This document shows positions 61,344 through 64,000 of a DNA stretch of 64,000 nt, piece after piece (position 1 is the first letter of the stretch; each line of letters starts with the position of its first letter). Position numbers and translations under genes: made by a program. The stretch covers positions 62,001-126,000 of the forward strand of contig JAFZLD010000021.1 in NCBI GenBank assembly GCA_017553505.1, in the 5' to 3' direction. The stretch comes from Lachnospiraceae bacterium (GTDB taxonomy: Bacteria; Bacillota; Clostridia; Lachnospirales; Lachnospiraceae). The notes under the pieces were generated by a model. That model made no database searches and was not told the origin of the DNA. It saw nothing but the letters and a program-made list of their open reading frames with translations.

Positions 61344-63023
61344 GTGGGAAGAGTAAAAGAATTATGGCAAGACAGAGATAATCAGTTAAGGTACATGAAA
61401 TGGCTTATGTTCTACTCCAAGCCCTACGCATTTAAGATTCTCCTGCTGATGGGAATAGACCTTCTTGCGACGTTTGTGTCACTGAAGATGGTTACCATTT
61501 CAAAGACCATTATCGATAATGCCACAAACGGGCAGGGATTCAAGACTGCTATTATCGTATACGTAATACTCATGCTTTCGATGCAGGCAGTAGGTATTGT
61601 TACAGGTATAATGTCTACGATGCTTAACGAAAAGTTTGGCTTCGGTATCCGTAAGCAGGTATACGAGAAGATAATTCGTTCTCACTGGCTTGACATTAAG
61701 AAGTATCATACCGGAGACCTCATGACGAGACTTACATCGGATGCGGGTGCAATCGCAGATGGTATCGTAAATACTATTCCGAGTGTTATCAGGCTGGTCA
61801 TTGAGTTGATTTTGGTATTCTTTACTTTATACAACTATTCAAAAATGCTTGCGCTGTTTGCGTTATTGGTGGCGCCGGTTTCGGCAATCACATGCTGGTG
61901 GCTCGGCCGCAAGCTTAAAAGACTTCAGGTTAAGGTTCAGGAGTCTGAGGCGGCATATCGTTCTTTCTTACAGGAAAGCATGGCCAATCTTTTGATTGTA
62001 AAAGCATTTGCCAACGAAGACTACGCAGCAGAAAGACTTACCGATTTAAGAGAGAACCGCTTTTACTGGGTGTTCAAAAGAACCAAGCTCAGTATGGCAA
62101 GTTCTACCGTAATGGGCTTAAGCTTTCAGCTTGGATACATTGCCGCTTTCACCTATGGTGCATTGCAGGTTTCGACAAAAGCGATAACATATGGTACCAT
62201 GTCGATATTCCTTGCACTTGTTAACAGAGTGCAGGCACCTATTCTGGGTCTTGCCAAGACAGTACCCCAGGTGGTATCTATTCTTGCATCCGCAGGACGT
62301 GTTATCGAGATTCAGAATATTCCGGAAGAGAAGAGCCTTCCTGTTGAGATGGCTCGTGAGAATATCGGTGTTAAGGTTAATGACCTTACATTCGGTTACA
62401 CTGACGAGACAGTATTTGAAAACGTTAATCTTGATATTAAGCCCGGTGAATTCGTAGCTATTATCGGTGAATCGGGAATAGGTAAGACCACTTTGGTACG
62501 AATTATCATGTCGTTTACCAGCAGTCTGACCGGTAGCGTAGATTTCTACAATACATACGGAGAAAGCTTGGTTGCCAATTCCGGCACGCGTGAATTCATC
62601 GCCTACGTACCGCAGGGTAACACACTTTTTAGCGGTACCATCAGGGAGAATATCAGAATGGGTAAGCTTGATGCCACCGATGAGGAAATGTGGGAAGCAT
62701 TGAGACTGTCATCAGGCGAAGAATTCGTAAGAAATCTTCCCGGCGGACTCGATTGCGTAATTGGTGAGCGAGGACACGGTATATCGGAAGGTCAGGCACA
62801 GCGTATCGCTATTGCCAGAGCCTTTGTCAGAAAGTCACCTTTCCTTATCCTCGACGAAGCAACATCATCACTTGATGAGAATACTGAATTGCAGGTACTT
62901 AAAGGCCTTCAGGAACTTTCTCCCAGACCGACCTGCCTTATCATTACTCACAGAAAGAGCATTCTTCCTATCTGTGACAGAGAAATCAAGATTGAGAACA
63001 AGAAAATAATCATCACGGAGTAA
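61344..63023 (+). CDS. ABC exporter, permease-ATPase fusion
   Basis: A 559-residue half-transporter. The GTG at 61344 is eight bases after AGGGG; the overlapping TTG at 61338 is too close. The membrane domain spans about 20-310. The ATPase has Walker A GESGIGKTT, signature ISEGQAQR and Walker B LILDEATSSLD. It resembles the exporter at 25863 in motif spelling and in the YVPQGNT-x-FSGTI segment, which suggests a common origin. No peptidase domain is seen. It may export the lasso peptide or another modified product. Confidence 0.85.
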   Translation: MGRVKELWQDRDNQLRYMKWLMFYSKPYAFKILLLMGIDLLATFVSLKMVTISKTIIDNATNGQGFKTAIIVYVILMLSMQAVGIVTGIMSTMLNEKFGFGIRKQVYEKIIRSHWLDIKKYHTGDLMTRLTSDAGAIADGIVNTIPSVIRLVIELILVFFTLYNYSKMLALFALLVAPVSAITCWWLGRKLKRLQVKVQESEAAYRSFLQESMANLLIVKAFANEDYAAERLTDLRENRFYWVFKRTKLSMASSTVMGLSFQLGYIAAFTYGALQVSTKAITYGTMSIFLALVNRVQAPILGLAKTVPQVVSILASAGRVIEIQNIPEEKSLPVEMARENIGVKVNDLTFGYTDETVFENVNLDIKPGEFVAIIGESGIGKTTLVRIIMSFTSSLTGSVDFYNTYGESLVANSGTREFIAYVPQGNTLFSGTIRENIRMGKLDATDEEMWEALRLSSGEEFVRNLPGGLDCVIGERGHGISEGQAQRIAIARAFVRKSPFLILDEATSSLDENTELQVLKGLQELSPRPTCLIITHRKSILPICDREIKIENKKIIITE

Positions 63024-63025
63024 TT

Positions 63026-64000
63026 ATGGCCAAAAAATGGATTACAAGAGTGCTGGTTCTTCTGATAGTCGGCTTTATAATGTTTAAGACAAAAGCGCTT
63101 TTTGACGACATTGCCGACGGAACTTATGCCCATGAAATACTTACTTACGAAAATGTATATGGACAAAGTGGATCGGGAGGCAAAGCAGAAAGTAAAAAGA
63201 ATAATTCGAGTACAAGCACCGCATCTTCATCAAGTGCTTCATCGGAGACCTCGGCGGATGTTTCCGCAAGCGAGCCCGAAGTAACTTATGAGCCGTCAGA
63301 AAAGACGGGAGATGACTTCTATATCGACCTCGGTCATTACGTGGTGTGGGAATCGGGAGAGTATTCCAAAGATAACGGCGAAAAAGCTGATAATAAGCGA
63401 AGACTGAGATATCCCGAACTTATACAGATTGAATGCCCCAAATACCTGATACAGTTAAGCGACGGCTACAAATTACGGATATGCGAATACAATGAGGCCA
63501 AAGAATTCATACGAAGCGTCAGTCTTGAAGACGGAGACAGCTTCCTTCCTACCAAAGACGGTGAATTCTTCTCTGTTTCAATCATTAAGAAAGAAGGAGA
63601 GAAATCGATGTCCTTGGGGCAGTGGAGTGCGGCCTTTGGAAAGGGTATCGAAGTCATTATATGTACCGAGAAATGGGTAGATTATTCCGCTTCTGATTTG
63701 GGTGATCTGATAACGGGAAGCACAAGAGCGATAAGAAGCCAAAGCTTGTCAGACCTTCTTTTGACGGGACGGGACAGCGAGTTGGCAAGTGCTTTGTGGG
63801 CTTACCAGATTGATAGCGGAATATATTCACTAAACGGTGAAGAGCTCAATAACGGCAATCCGACATATTATGTCTCTTCAAGTGAAGGCGATGATAACAA
63901 TTCGGGACTGAACCCTGAGAATCCTAAAAAAAAACTTGATGGATTTTCGGGGATGTCCAATGTAAATATACTTTTAAAGTGTGGGGACACTTTTAAGGTA
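63026..64000 (+). CDS. Secreted modular protein with beta-helix entrance (truncated by window end)
   Basis: An open frame of 325 codons from ATG 63026, two bases after the exporter stop, running off the window. It has an N-terminal signal-anchor (WITRVLVLLIVGFIMF), a Ser/Thr-rich linker (about 55-85), and a module ending EKSMSLGQW at about 200 that matches the repeats of the 40206 protein. The last section, YYVSSSEGDDNNSGLNPENPKK and ILLKCGDTF, matches the beta-helix entrance of the 34277 lipoprotein. It is therefore a chimera of parts found elsewhere in the window. There is no ribosome-binding site stronger than CACGGAG. Confidence 0.75.
   Translation, partial: MAKKWITRVLVLLIVGFIMFKTKALFDDIADGTYAHEILTYENVYGQSGSGGKAESKKNNSSTSTASSSSASSETSADVSASEPEVTYEPSEKTGDDFYIDLGHYVVWESGEYSKDNGEKADNKRRLRYPELIQIECPKYLIQLSDGYKLRICEYNEAKEFIRSVSLEDGDSFLPTKDGEFFSVSIIKKEGEKSMSLGQWSAAFGKGIEVIICTEKWVDYSASDLGDLITGSTRAIRSQSLSDLLLTGRDSELASALWAYQIDSGIYSLNGEELNNGNPTYYVSSSEGDDNNSGLNPENPKKKLDGFSGMSNVNILLKCGDTFKV

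Overview
The window looks like a chromosomal segment from an anaerobic Clostridia species, most plausibly a Lachnospiraceae member (Butyrivibrio-like). The pointers are moderate GC by eye, strong GGAGG ribosome-binding sites with frequent TTG/GTG starts, a Firmicute-style tad pilus operon with small TadE and prepilin-peptidase genes, and two c-di-GMP-I (GEMM) riboswitches. No species can be fixed from sequence alone. Nearly all genes are on the + strand.

Layout. 1-6.2 kb: end of a Tad (Flp) pilus operon (ATPase end, TadB, TadC, Flp-like pilin, pseudopilins, prepilin peptidase). 6.3-10.5 kb: housekeeping genes (rhomboid protease, flavodoxin/SCP2 protein, HIT protein, DHH phosphoesterase, metallo-beta-lactamase fold protein). 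10.5-11.9 kb (- strand): membrane diguanylate cyclase. 12.0-20.9 kb: a Mrp/Mbh-type cation/proton antiporter operon with four large NuoL/M/N-like subunits. 20.97-23.8 kb: a fusion of an O-antigen-ligase-like membrane domain to an NlpC/P60 peptidase. 23.9 kb: tRNA-Ser(CGA) on the - strand.

24.0-27.6 kb: a compact cassette of a PqqD-HPr-kinase fusion, a 150-residue protein whose N-terminus matches a lasso-peptide leader but whose body resembles a CBM2-like beta-sandwich, and an ABC exporter. 27.7-36 kb: a proline-repeat surface protein, small membrane proteins, UDP-glucose dehydrogenase, two glycosyltransferases and a beta-helix lipoprotein.

36-44.6 kb: two c-di-GMP riboswitches, each preceding a secreted transglutaminase-like protein, interleaved with a complete lasso-peptide gene set: PqqD-type B1 and protease B2 (- strand), an HPr-kinase-like tail kinase, an asparagine-synthetase-like cyclase and two tandem paralogous precursors. 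44.7-64 kb: a long polysaccharide operon (polymerase, flippase, Wzz-like protein, acyltransferase, about nine glycosyltransferases) that also carries another HPr-kinase-like gene, a PF14907-type nucleotidyltransferase and a second ABC exporter of the type seen at 26 kb. The window ends inside a secreted protein that combines modules found in two earlier genes.

Working model (inference): the region builds and decorates the cell surface under c-di-GMP control. Pili, exopolysaccharide and secreted transglutaminase-like proteins sit together with two peptide-modification and export systems. One is a lasso-type pathway with possible phosphorylation and further tail decoration. The other appears to use a lasso-type leader on a folded domain and is the best candidate for an undescribed system.
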